This document shows, one piece after another, positions 49,575 through 58,522 of a stretch of DNA of 64,000 bases. Each line of letters begins with the position of its first letter. Position 1 is the first letter of the stretch. The notes beneath the pieces are model-generated. The model had not been told where the DNA came from, ran no database searches, and saw only the letters and a program-made list of their open reading frames with translations. Source of the DNA: an uncultured Desulfovibrio sp. GTDB taxonomy: Bacteria; Desulfobacterota; Desulfovibrionia; Desulfovibrionales; Desulfovibrionaceae. The stretch is taken from NCBI GenBank assembly GCA_900546145.1, contig URBN01000006.1, forward strand, positions 34,275-98,274, written 5' to 3'. The position numbers and the translations under genes are program-made.

Positions 49575-50951
49575 TTATTTCATTTCCTGGATGACAGGAG
49601 CCTTCCAGGTTTCAAGAGCCTTTGTGTCTGGCAGATAAATTCGCATGAAGAGGTGATAGGGTCCATTCGCCGCGGGAAGCCAGTTCGTGGTGTCCGAAGG
49701 CGCGTCCTTCGACAGCACGACGTCCACGGATCCGTCGGCATTCTTTTTGAGTTTTGTGCGGTCGTTGACACAGTAGCGGTTCGTGGGATTATCGATGAGG
49801 AAATCATCCCCGCCGTAAGCGGTCACGGACCAGAATCCTCCTTTCAGCACGGGAGGAAAGGACGAAAAATGCAGTGTGTATGTTTTTTCCCCTGTCAGCG
49901 GGGAGCCGTTCTCGTCGGCGTCGCGCTTCGGGTAGATGGCCACGTCCACGGTATTGGCTCCGAGTCCGGCCAGAGCGATGATGGCGCGGTAGGGATATTC
50001 CGTGCCGAAGTCGCCGATGGGCCTGCCGTAATAGATCCAGCCCCCGATCCTGCGGCTGAAGCGGCCGCTTGCCTCCGTGAGCTGCGGCCTGAGCTCCTTC
50101 TGCATCGCTTTCCAGCGCGCTGAGGGGTTTTCCCCGAGCAGGGCGGCGCTGAACGTGAGGCCCGGCCCTACGCCGATGGTGGAAAGCTTCTTCATGAGCG
50201 GGGCGTCGGCCGCTGCAGGCGGATTGACCTTCATGAGGGCGTTGGCCGTACTGAAGAATTCCGCCGGGCTCATGGACAGAACCTTTTCCACGGGCACGAA
50301 CTCATCCGCGGCTGAATACGAGCCACGGTGCGGGACAAAGCTTCCTCCCTTCACGAAGGCTGAAAGAGGCATGAGCTTCATTCCCTGCTGAATGGTTTTC
50401 ACGTTTGGCAGATCGTCCTGTCCCGAGAGCACGATGCGGCCGAGGAGCCAGACCGTGGCAGTGGGCACATTCACGCGTGTCACGCCTTTGGGAAGCTTCC
50501 CATTCCAGCCCGGAAGCGTGAAGGCGTAGACGCCTGCGCGGTCAAGGACGGCCGCCGTGTTGGTCCAGGCGTCCAGAACCTGCATGCGGAAGAAGCGGTC
50601 CGCCTTCGGCATGACATAGATGACGGGCTCCGGCAGGATATTGAGCCAGGCCTGGGAATAGACAGTGTCCACGTTGGGTGTCACCACGGTCCTGAAGGAG
50701 GCGTCAGCGAGTTTCGTGGCGTGATTGAACTGGTTGGCCGGCGCCCGTCCGGCCTTCGTGCCGTCCGTGTTGGTGGACACGCGCCGTGTCGCGTCCGTAA
50801 GAACCAGCGGCAGGGCGTAGACGTACGCTTCAGCCGCGAGCTGCCAGGCGCTTTCCGGAGCTGGGCGTGATTTCGCGGTGGCAGAGAAGGCTGCCTGCGC
50901 GCAGAAGAGGGGCATCATGGACAGGAGGAGCAGCGCAAGAATTTTGTTCAT
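49575..50951 (-). CDS. DUF1254/DUF1214 exported protein
   Basis: The 458-residue protein has a signal peptide (ILALLLLSMMPLFCAQAAFSA). The DUF1254 N-terminal half reads EAYVYALPLVLTDATRRVSTN...FNHATKLADASFRTVVTPNVDTVYSQAWLNI. The DUF1214 C-terminal half reads LKGGFWSVTAYGGDDFLIDNPTNRYCVND and APSDTTNWLPAANGPYHLFMRIYLPD. Such proteins are common, sit in the periplasm, and lack a proven activity. Genome context often pairs them with hydrolases, as here with an alkylsulfatase. It is the first gene of the operon; GGGAGA precedes the ATG. Confidence 0.88.
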   Translation of the reverse strand: MNKILALLLLSMMPLFCAQAAFSATAKSRPAPESAWQLAAEAYVYALPLVLTDATRRVSTNTDGTKAGRAPANQFNHATKLADASFRTVVTPNVDTVYSQAWLNILPEPVIYVMPKADRFFRMQVLDAWTNTAAVLDRAGVYAFTLPGWNGKLPKGVTRVNVPTATVWLLGRIVLSGQDDLPNVKTIQQGMKLMPLSAFVKGGSFVPHRGSYSAADEFVPVEKVLSMSPAEFFSTANALMKVNPPAAADAPLMKKLSTIGVGPGLTFSAALLGENPSARWKAMQKELRPQLTEASGRFSRRIGGWIYYGRPIGDFGTEYPYRAIIALAGLGANTVDVAIYPKRDADENGSPLTGEKTYTLHFSSFPPVLKGGFWSVTAYGGDDFLIDNPTNRYCVNDRTKLKKNADGSVDVVLSKDAPSDTTNWLPAANGPYHLFMRIYLPDTKALETWKAPVIQEMK

Positions 50952-51517
50952 CGGGTTTCTCCCTGCAGTGCACGTCCCTTCCCCTGCTCAGAAAACATGC
51001 CTGCCCCGCGGGAGCGGGACAGAGGTGGGCTGTCTCTTCTGCAGGAGAAGGTGGTGTCGGTCTGAGAATGTCTCCGCGGCGTGATTCCGCGCGGAATACA
51101 GAAATTCACCTTTTGAATAATAGCATAGCAATAAGGACGCAAGGGGATATCCCGGAGGCTTTCCCGCTATGGTTCTTCTGTGATGATTGCTGCAATGGAT
51201 GTCGTTTTTTCCCTGTCTGCCTTGACAGCGGGCTGACGGAATGAAAAAGGACAGGACGGAAGCTTTCCGCTTTCAGGAGCATCATGACCTTATTCTGCGC
51301 AGGGCCCGCAGCCCGGATTTCCTGTTTTTCCCGCCCCACCTGACCATGTGTCCTGGTGGGGGAGGCTCCCCTGCGCTGTTCTGACCGGTTCGGCATCTGA
51401 TATCTGAAGCGCTTCTCTCATCAGGACGGTATGTTCGCTGACAAACCCGGGAGACGGGGTCTCCGCCCCTCTCACGGAAATAAAACCCCTTAACCGTCTT
51501 GCTTCAAGGAGAAGCGT
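50952..51517. other. Divergent intergenic region before the redox cluster
   Basis: This 566-base gap holds the promoters of the DUF1254 operon (AT-rich segment near 51110-51135) and of the transglutaminase gene. A hairpin (CCCCACC 51334-51340 with GGTGGGG 51355-51361) is visible. I see no gene. An SD (AAGGAG) for the transglutaminase gene is at about 51507. Confidence 0.5.
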
Positions 51518-52543
51518 ATGCGCAAGATTCTTCTTCTGGCCCTCGCCCTGGGCCTCACGCTTGGTACCACAGGCCCCGCTCTGGCTGACGGAGCCAAAAA
51601 AGGCGGCACCGTCACCTACGACATCAACCTTAAGGCCGCCGACGGCGCCAAAACGGCCAACGTGTACCTGCCGTATCCCATGTCCGATCAGAACCAGGAC
51701 ATCTCCGATGTCCGGGTTTCCGGCAACTATGACAATCAGGCCGTGTATCATGACCCCAAAACCGGCTCCAATTACCTCATGGCTACCTGGGGCAGCATCT
51801 CCGGAACGCCGAAGCTGACCTTCAGCTTCCACGTGGACTCGCACTACAAGAAGGGCGGTACGCTGAAGGACAGCGGCGCGAAGATGCCCGTCGACGTGCT
51901 CCCCTATCTCGCGGCCAATGATTACCTGCCGAGCGACAATCCGAAAGTGAAGGCCCTCGCCGAAAAGGCCGTGAAAGGAAAGAAGGGCACGCTCGCTAAG
52001 GCCCGTGCCGTCTATGACTGGACCATCGCCAACACCCACCGCGACAACAGCGTGAAGGGCTGCGGCCTCGGCCAGGCCATCCGCACCCTGACGGAAGCCA
52101 ACGGTGGCGGCAAGTGCGCCGACATCAGCTCCGTCTTCATTACCGTCGCCCGCGCCGCCGGCATCCCGGCCCGCGACGTCTTCGGTCTGCGCACCAAGGG
52201 CAAGGACGGCGCCATCACCGGCGACTTCCACTGCTGGGCCGAATTCTATCTGCCCGGCACCGGCTGGGTGCAGGTTGATCCGGCTGACGTGCGCAAGGCC
52301 ATGCTCAACGAAAAGCTCCAGCTCGGGGACGAGGCCACAAAGAAGCACACCGAGTTCTTCTGGAACGGCGACGATCTCTTCCGCATCGCCCTCAACCGCG
52401 GCGAACACGGCGCCCTCTTCAATGGCATGAAGGCCGAACCCGTGGGCTACTTCATGTACCCCTACGCCGAAGTCGACGGCAAAGCCCTCGACTATTTTGA
52501 TCCCAAGAACTTCGAGTTTGCGGTCAGCTTTAAGGCCGATTAG
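51518..52543 (+). CDS. Periplasmic transglutaminase-like protein
   Basis: The 341-residue protein has a Sec signal peptide (LLLALALGLTLGTTGPALA). A transglutaminase-like cysteine-protease core has catalytic C200 (NGGGKCADISSVFITVARAAGIPARDVFG), H238 (GDFHCWAEFYLPG) and D254 (WVQVDPAD). The N-terminal 130 residues form a beta-rich domain often found with this core. Bacterial members act as proteases or amidases on envelope targets. It opens the cluster with the TtrAB-like oxidoreductase, 69 bases before the ferredoxin gene, so a maturation or quality role for it is possible but unproven. Confidence 0.85.
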   Translation: MRKILLLALALGLTLGTTGPALADGAKKGGTVTYDINLKAADGAKTANVYLPYPMSDQNQDISDVRVSGNYDNQAVYHDPKTGSNYLMATWGSISGTPKLTFSFHVDSHYKKGGTLKDSGAKMPVDVLPYLAANDYLPSDNPKVKALAEKAVKGKKGTLAKARAVYDWTIANTHRDNSVKGCGLGQAIRTLTEANGGGKCADISSVFITVARAAGIPARDVFGLRTKGKDGAITGDFHCWAEFYLPGTGWVQVDPADVRKAMLNEKLQLGDEATKKHTEFFWNGDDLFRIALNRGEHGALFNGMKAEPVGYFMYPYAEVDGKALDYFDPKNFEFAVSFKAD

Positions 52544-52612
52544 TTTTTCGCGCCTGCCCGCGCCTTTCTGGAAATCAGGCGCGGGCAGGTTTCCCAGAGA
52601 GGGGAATACAAA

Positions 52613-53260
52613 ATGAGTGATGAAAACAGCGTGACGCGCCGTGCCTTTCTGGGCGGCGCGCTCTGCGGCGCTGCTCTCCTGGCGGGAGGGGAAGCCCGCG
52701 CCGGCGGCCCTGCGCCGCGCCTGACCATGATTATCGATCTGAACCGCTGCACGGGCTGCCAGTCCTGCGTGCTTGCCTGCCGCGCTGCCCTGGACGTGCC
52801 CGGACATTTCCGCACCCGTGTGGATCACGGCGAGGACAGGGAAAAGGCGAGGGCCGTGTTCCGCCCGCGTCTGTGCAACCAGTGCCACCCCGCGTCGTGC
52901 ATAAAGGCCTGCCCTTCAAAAGCCCTTGCGTACGGCGGGGACGGCGTGGTCCGTGTGAACACGGCAAAATGCACGGGCTGCCGTTCCTGTGAAAAGGCCT
53001 GCCCCTACGGCGCCATCTTCGTCAGCAGGGCGTCCCGGAAGGCTGTCAAATGCGAATACTGCCAGGACGGGGAGCACAGCGTTCCCGCCTGCGTGGAAGC
53101 CTGTGCCGCCGGGGCAAGGCTTTTCGGCGATGCCGACAATCCCGGAGGCGCTTTCGCCCAGGCTCTGCAGAATCCCGGGCTCACGGCCCCCGGTAAAGGG
53201 GAAAAAGGTTCGTACAGAACGCTTTATGTGCCGCTTGCCGGAGGAGGAAAGCTCGCATGA
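52613..53260 (+). CDS. Tat-exported four-cluster ferredoxin subunit (TtrB-like)
   Basis: The 215-residue protein has a twin-arginine signal (TRRAFLGGALCGAALLAGG). It carries the four 4Fe-4S motifs of molybdoenzyme B subunits: CTGCQSCVLAC, CNQCHPASCIKAC, CTGCRSCEKAC, and CEYC with CVEAC. It passes electrons between the molybdenum subunit and a quinol-side partner. The stop overlaps the start of the next gene by 4 bases, as expected for an AB pair. Nearest in layout to TtrB/PsrB/NrfC-type proteins. Confidence 0.88.
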   Translation: MSDENSVTRRAFLGGALCGAALLAGGEARAGGPAPRLTMIIDLNRCTGCQSCVLACRAALDVPGHFRTRVDHGEDREKARAVFRPRLCNQCHPASCIKACPSKALAYGGDGVVRVNTAKCTGCRSCEKACPYGAIFVSRASRKAVKCEYCQDGEHSVPACVEACAAGARLFGDADNPGGAFAQALQNPGLTAPGKGEKGSYRTLYVPLAGGGKLA

Positions 53261-56247
53261 AAAAATCTGCTTTTACTCTGGACCGCCGCCATTTCCTGAG
53301 CGGTGCGGCCCTGACCTCTGTTTCGCTCCTCGCAGGAGCCAGAAAAGCCGGAGCCGCTCCCGCTGAGGCGGATAAGGCTCCGGAAAAGCCCGCCGGATGC
53401 GTCGCCAGCACCTGCCTCGGCTGCAACGCGCGCTGCGGTGTGCGCTGTTTCGTGAAGGATGGCAGGCTCGACCACGTGAGCGGCAATCCCTACAACCCCT
53501 ACAACATGGCGGGCCGTCCCCTCGCCTATGACACGCCGGCGGAAGAATCCCTTTCCGTTCCCTCGCCGGCCTGCGGCAAGGCCCAGGAAGCCATGCATGA
53601 CTGCTACAACCCCATCCGCATTCTGCGGCCTCTTAAGAGGACGGGGCCCCGCGGTTCGGGCAGATTCGAGCCCATACCGTGGGAACAGCTCATCCGCGAA
53701 GTGGCCGACGGCGGCAGACTCTTCGCCGGCATCGGCGACACAACCGTCTATCCCGGTGTCAGGAGCGTGCTTTCTGACGATCCCATCGATCCCGCCGATC
53801 CTTCGCTCGGGTCTAAGCGCAACGGCTTCATCTTCATCGGCGGCCGCGATCAGGCCGGCTACCAGAATTTTTCCAACCGCTTCGTGAAGGACGCCGTGGG
53901 CTCCATCAACCGCATCAGCCATACGGACATCTGCGGCCTGGGATTCCGCATGGGCAACTTTGTGCTCACTGACGGCCAGGATGTGGAGCTCAAGGCCGAC
54001 GTCATGTCCTGCGAGTACATGCTCGTTTTCGGAGCCAATGTGTACGAGGCCCTGCAGCCAGGCATCAATTTCTACGGCGCGCTCATGGCAGAACGCCATG
54101 CGGCCGGCAAACTGAAGTTCGTGGTCGTTGACCCCAGGGCCACGAATGCCTCCTGCCACGCGGATCAGTGGCTGCCCGTCATCCCCGGCCAGGACGGCGC
54201 CCTGGCCATGGGCATGCTCCGCGTCATGCTTGAGGAAAATCTTTGCGATAAAGACTTTCTCTCCTGCTTCAATGACGCCGGAGCGAAGGCCATGGGCCTC
54301 TGCGGCATTACCGATGCCTGCCATCTCGTGGTGACGGACGAAAAGAGCGGGAAAGACGGAAAAAAGCTCACGGCCTCGGATCTGCAGGCCGGACTCGATG
54401 AAAAGAAGGAGGGCGCCGGCCCCTGTGTTATGACCTCTTCAGGCTCTGCGGCCATCGCGGCCGGCGCGGCTGACGCGCTCCTTGAGGCAGAGGGCGATGT
54501 GAAGCTCGCTGACGGAACCACGGTGCACTGCGCCTCGGCCTTCACCCTTATGAAAAAGGCCGTCATGGACACCTCCCTCGGAGAGTACGCGAAGCGCTGC
54601 GGCATCAGCGCTGACGTGATCCGTGAGGTCGCCCGGGAATTCGCCTCGCACGGCCATAAAGCCGCAGTCTGCCAGTACCACGGCGCGGGCAATTACGTGG
54701 GCGGCACGTACGCTTCCTGGGCCGTAGCCATGCTCAACGTGCTCACGGGCAGCATTAACCGGAAGGGTGGCTACCTCAGAGGAAGCGGTTCCGCCGGGGA
54801 CTGGAAAAAAGGCGTCTTCAGCCTCACCGACTTTAAGGGCAAAAGAAAGACGGGCGGCGTGCGCATTTCCAGGGAAAAGAATGTCTACGAGAAGAGCGCG
54901 GAATATAAGGAGAAAAAAGCCAGGGGCGGCACAGGCTATCCGGCCAGGCGTCCGTGGTTCCCGGTGACCCGCGGCGGTCTGTGCGTGGAAGCCATGAACG
55001 GTATCGCCCAGGGCTATCCGTACGCCTGCTAGGTTCTCTTCACCTTCTTCTTCAATCCCGTGTACTCTATTCCCGGCGGCACGAGCTACGTCACGGCCCT
55101 GAAGGACACGAAGAAAGTGCCCCTGCACGTCTCCATCGATGTGTGCGTCAACGAGTCCAATATCTACGCCGATTACATCGTGCCGAGCCTCTCCTGGCTG
55201 GAGGGCATGTATTCCTTCATGTCCCCGCACGCGCCTGCCCTGAAGTTCACCACAGTGCGCGTCCCGGCCATCGAGCCGCTCACGGGGAAGACGGCGGACG
55301 GCAGGCCCTTCTCCATGGAAACCTTCCTCATCGACCTCGCCGAGTACCTGAAACTCCCGGGCTTCGGGAAGGACGCTATCCCGGGAAGCGACGGAAAGTT
55401 TTATCCCCTGCACTGCGCCGAAGGCTTCTACGTGCGCGCCCTTGGAAACCTCGCTGCCAACTGCAAGCTGAAGGAGGCGCCGGCTTCTGAGACGGATCTC
55501 GTCCGCGCGAACTACCCCGTCTTCGCCTACAGCTGGATGCTGTCTCCGGATCTCTGGCGCCAGGTCTGTACCCTGCTTACGCGCGGCGGCGTGTTCAGGG
55601 ACAGCTACGACAGCGTCTTTTCCGGCGACGAACAGAAGAAGGGCATCAAGAAAATCCTCCTCTGGAGCGAGAAACTCGCCTGCTCGCGCAACTCCATAAC
55701 GGGAAAACGCAACAGCGGCACCCTGACGCTCGCCCCGGCCTGTGAGGCCTCGGGCAGGGATGTCACCGGGGAGGACAGGGAATGGCCTTTCACGGCCGTA
55801 ACCTACAAGATGAACGTGCACTGCCAGTCGCGTACATCCTGCCATACCTGGGCTCTCGAGATCTTCCCCGAGAACAGGGCCGTCATCAACGCGACGGACG
55901 CCAGAAAACTGGGCATCAGGGAGGGCGACAAAGTCCGCATTACCTCGCGCAGCTGCGTCCTTGGCATTGTCGCCACGGCAAAGCCCTCCACACTCGTGCG
56001 CCCAGGGTGTGTGGCCATTTCCTTCCATTACGGCCACTGGCAGATGGGCGCCTCCTCCCTGTCCATTAAGGACGCCGGACACGCCGTCATGGGCGGTCCC
56101 GTGCGCGCCGACAGGAAGATGGGCACCGGCGTCAGCTTCAACAGGCTGGGCCGCCTCGACGTTTCGATGGGGGGAACCCCGCTTGTGGACTGTGTGGGCG
56201 GAATCCCCGACTTCAGCAGCACGCGCGTGAAAATAACGAAGGCATAA
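53257..56247 (+). pseudogene. TtrA-like molybdopterin oxidoreductase with an in-frame TAG
   Basis: The frame encodes 996 codons, close to tetrathionate-reductase A. It is broken only by a TAG at codon 592 (55030-55032). Upstream are a Tat signal (DRRHFLSG), the 4Fe-4S ligands C53, C56, C60 and C106, and the likely molybdenum ligand C226 in SHTDICGLGF. Right after the stop the frame continues VLFTFFFNPVYSIPGG, a conserved segment in which a lysine is common at the stop position (AAG to TAG). The C-terminal molybdopterin-binding domain is intact (NRAVINATDARKLGIREGDKVRITS). It is either a recent nonsense mutant, a read-through protein, or an assembly error. Many genes here end in TAG, so reassignment is unlikely. 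Confidence 0.85.
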
Positions 56248-56250
56248 CTT

Positions 56251-56616
56251 ATGAAAAAATGTCTGACCTTCCTCATCCCCGCCGTTCTGGCCCTTCTTCT
56301 TTTCCTGCCTTCGCAGGGACAGGCTGAGGAAATTCCGGCCAGGGGAAAGGTGACGCTCCTGAACCTCAAGTCCGACTGCATTCCCTGTGATCTGCAGGAC
56401 CGCATCGTAAACCGCGTGAAGAAAACCTACGCGGACAGGGTGGCCTTCATCTTCCTCGACGTGGAAAAGCATCCCGCTGAAAAGGAAAAGTACGGCGTGA
56501 AGCTCCTTCCCACGCTTGTCTTTTATGACGCCTCCGGAAAGGAGAGGGACCGCCGTACCGGCTACCTGAAGGAAGGCGAGATGAAGCGCATCCTGGACGG
56601 CCTGCTGGCGGAATAG
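56251..56616 (+). CDS. Periplasmic thioredoxin-like protein
   Basis: The 121-residue protein has a signal peptide (LIPAVLALLLFLPSQGQAEE) and a thioredoxin fold with CIPC at residues 43-46. The cis-Pro is in VKLLPTLVFYDASG. With the CcdA gene 2 bases downstream it forms a thiol-reducing pair for the periplasm. The likely targets are cysteines of the neighbouring exported subunits. It starts 3 bases after the molybdoenzyme stop. Confidence 0.88.
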   Translation: MKKCLTFLIPAVLALLLFLPSQGQAEEIPARGKVTLLNLKSDCIPCDLQDRIVNRVKKTYADRVAFIFLDVEKHPAEKEKYGVKLLPTLVFYDASGKERDRRTGYLKEGEMKRILDGLLAE

Positions 56617-56618
56617 CC

Positions 56619-57326
56619 ATGCTCGAAAACCTGCTCATCACTATCAACGACTTCATCCAGGATGAGTTCTGGCTGTCCATGCTGGGCTGCTTCGCTTGGG
56701 GAATTGTGAGCACGCTCCTGAGCCCCTGTCATCTGGCGTCCATCCCGCTTCTCGTCTGCTACGTGGCGGGCCAGCCCATATCCACGAAGCCGCGCAGGGC
56801 GGCCGGCTACGCCGTCTGCTTCAGCGGAGGCCTCTTCGCGGCCGTGTTCTGCGTGGGCGGTGTGTGCGCCGCGGCCGGGCGCATGCTCGGCGACGTGCCG
56901 GGCTTTGTCTACGCGCTCACTGGCCTCGTGCTCCTCGCAGCGGGCCTGCGCACCATGCTCGTCATGAGAAGCTGCAACATGGACTACAGCAGGCTCTTCC
57001 GCTGGAACTTCACGGGCTTCGGAGGAGCCTTTCTCATGGGGCTTCTCTACGGCCTGCTGGCCGGAGCCTGCACCTTCGGGTTCCTGGCGCCCATGCTGAG
57101 CGTCATCTTTCTCGAGGGGAAGATGGGGCTCGGGATAGTGATGATTGTGGTCTTCGGCCTCGGTCACTGTCTGCCTATTGTCCTCGCGGGGTGCGGCATC
57201 GGCGTCATGGAGACGAAGAACTACGCCAGGTTCGGACCTCCGGCGAGACGTATCGCCGGGGCTCTCGTGGCCGTCTTCGGCGTCTGCTTCATCGCGCAGG
57301 GCTTCTTCAGACCTGAATTCTGGTAG
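56619..57326 (+). CDS. CcdA-type transmembrane thiol reductant carrier
   Basis: The 235-residue membrane protein has six spans in two related halves. Its first helix holds LSPCHLASIPLLVCYVAG, matching the CcdA/DsbD 'SPC' redox cysteine; the second half has AGACTFGFLAPML with its partner Cys. It carries reducing equivalents from cytosolic thioredoxin to the thioredoxin encoded just upstream. It is the last gene of the cluster; a strong terminator follows. Confidence 0.87.
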   Translation: MLENLLITINDFIQDEFWLSMLGCFAWGIVSTLLSPCHLASIPLLVCYVAGQPISTKPRRAAGYAVCFSGGLFAAVFCVGGVCAAAGRMLGDVPGFVYALTGLVLLAAGLRTMLVMRSCNMDYSRLFRWNFTGFGGAFLMGLLYGLLAGACTFGFLAPMLSVIFLEGKMGLGIVMIVVFGLGHCLPIVLAGCGIGVMETKNYARFGPPARRIAGALVAVFGVCFIAQGFFRPEFW

Positions 57327-57353
57327 GACGGAACGCCAAACGCCTGAAAAAGA

Positions 57354-57383
57354 GAAGGGGCGGGGATTTTTCCCCGCCCCTTC
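57354..57383. terminator. Terminator after the redox cluster
   Basis: A perfect 13-bp stem pairs 57354-57366 with 57371-57383 (GAAGGGGCGGGGA). TTTT forms the loop, and GTGTTTT follows. Confidence 0.8.
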
Positions 57384-57571
57384 GTGTTTTCCGTGACGCC
57401 TTCCCGCAGGCCTGGATGGCACGGGAATGCTGAAAAAATGGTTCCCGGGGTTGCGTTCACGGCGCAACCCGATCAGACTAGAGGGCGTTCCGGCGCCGGC
57501 GGCAGGCGGGGCCGGACGGTTTTACAGCATACGGCCGGGCGGGAAGCGTGCCGGCCAGGGAGGAGGGGTTC

Positions 57572-58090
57572 ATGTATCGTTTTGTTCCGTTTCTGCTCAT
57601 TCTGGTTCTGGCTCTTGGCGCCTGCAGTCACAAGAAAGCGCCCGCGCCGGCGGTTTCTTCTTCTGTGACGGCTGATACGCTCATCTATAACAGCGCGCAC
57701 ACGGATCTCGCCATGGATAAGTGGCTGGCCTGCGCCCGCTTCGTCCAGGGCACGGAGATGAGCGGCGGTATGGACGCACTGAAGTCGGCCGCGGAACAGA
57801 TTGGCTGGTCCCTCAGAAATGCGGACATCGTGCTGAGCCCTGCCGCGGATTCCATCTGCCGCACAAGTGCCGACAAATACCGTCTTCTCTGGGTGATCCA
57901 GCAGCGCATCCGTGACAAGGTCCAGTACATGGGATCGAAAACAAGGCGCCGTTTTCTTCAGTACGCGGATATTTATATGAACCAGGTCCTCTCAGGCGTG
58001 AGCGGCGCCGCGGTGCAGGCCCCGGAGCTTACCAAAAATGCCCGCGTGGCCATGCAGGTGGTGCGCGAGCAGTCTGCCGGCTACATGTAG
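57572..58090 (+). CDS. Lipoprotein of unknown function
   Basis: The 172-residue product has a short signal and lipobox (LALGACS, Cys at about 18). A helical mature domain follows (TDLAMDKWLACARFVQGTEMSGGMDALKSAAEQIGWSL, YRLLWVIQQRIRDKVQYMGSKTRRRFLQYADIYMNQVL). AGGAGGGG precedes the ATG at 57572. No family recognised. It is a single gene between two terminators. Confidence 0.7.
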   Translation: MYRFVPFLLILVLALGACSHKKAPAPAVSSSVTADTLIYNSAHTDLAMDKWLACARFVQGTEMSGGMDALKSAAEQIGWSLRNADIVLSPAADSICRTSADKYRLLWVIQQRIRDKVQYMGSKTRRRFLQYADIYMNQVLSGVSGAAVQAPELTKNARVAMQVVREQSAGYM

Positions 58091-58107
58091 GAGAAACCGG
58101 TTTTCTG

Positions 58108-58147
58108 ACAGGAAGCGCTGGAAGAGGGGGCGCTTCCTGTTCTTTTC
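58108..58147 (+). terminator. Terminator after the lipoprotein gene
   Basis: ACAGGAAGCG (58108-58117) pairs exactly with CGCTTCCTGT (58131-58140), followed by TCTTTT. Confidence 0.8.
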
Positions 58148-58160
58148 CGGCAAAAAGAAA

Positions 58161-58190
58161 GGCCCCCGCGTTTTTTTTACCGCGGAGGCC
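58161..58190 (-). terminator. Terminator of the tRNA gene
   Basis: GGCCCCCGCG (58161-58170) pairs with CGCGGAGGCC (58181-58190) with one mismatch. In the minus direction a TTTCTTTTT run follows. It lies 10 bases past the tRNA 3' end. Confidence 0.75.
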
Positions 58191-58200
58191 TGATTCTCAC

Positions 58201-58276
<76 letters not shown>

Positions 58277-58296
58277 ATCTTCATGGTGCGGGACGG

Positions 58297-58325
58297 AACC
58301 TACGCCAGAGAGGGGGTTCCGTCAA
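58297..58325 (-). promoter_or_regulatory. Promoter of tRNA-Thr
   Basis: On the minus strand TTGACG (58325-58320) and TAGGTT (58302-58297) are 17 bases apart. Transcription would begin about 14 bases before the mature tRNA. A GGAACC/GGTTCC dyad overlaps it. Confidence 0.6.
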
Positions 58326-58522
58326 GCAAAAAGAGAAAAAATGACAAAATTTTTTGCCTGTCTTCCGGACGGCGGCTGCCCGGCGGTCTGATCCCGGTGA
58401 TGATCGGGGGCGTCGCCTGTCCGGGGTTTCAGGCCGCGCTGGCCGGCGCTGACGGCCGGACAATACGCTCCGGCACGGAAAGATTCCGGGATGTCCCCTT
58501 TTTCAGGGGACGGAGATCTCTT

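Noticed and set aside
55030..55032. Genome-wide reassignment of TAG (pyrrolysine)
   Set aside because: Many neighbouring genes end at TAG, for example at 2720, 4674, 16408, 26526, 32462, 35522, 36371 and 40958, so TAG works as a normal stop here.
53257..56247. Reading the two halves of the molybdoenzyme as two normal genes
   Set aside because: The second half has no SD or plausible start close to the stop, and the frame and conserved residues continue directly across it.
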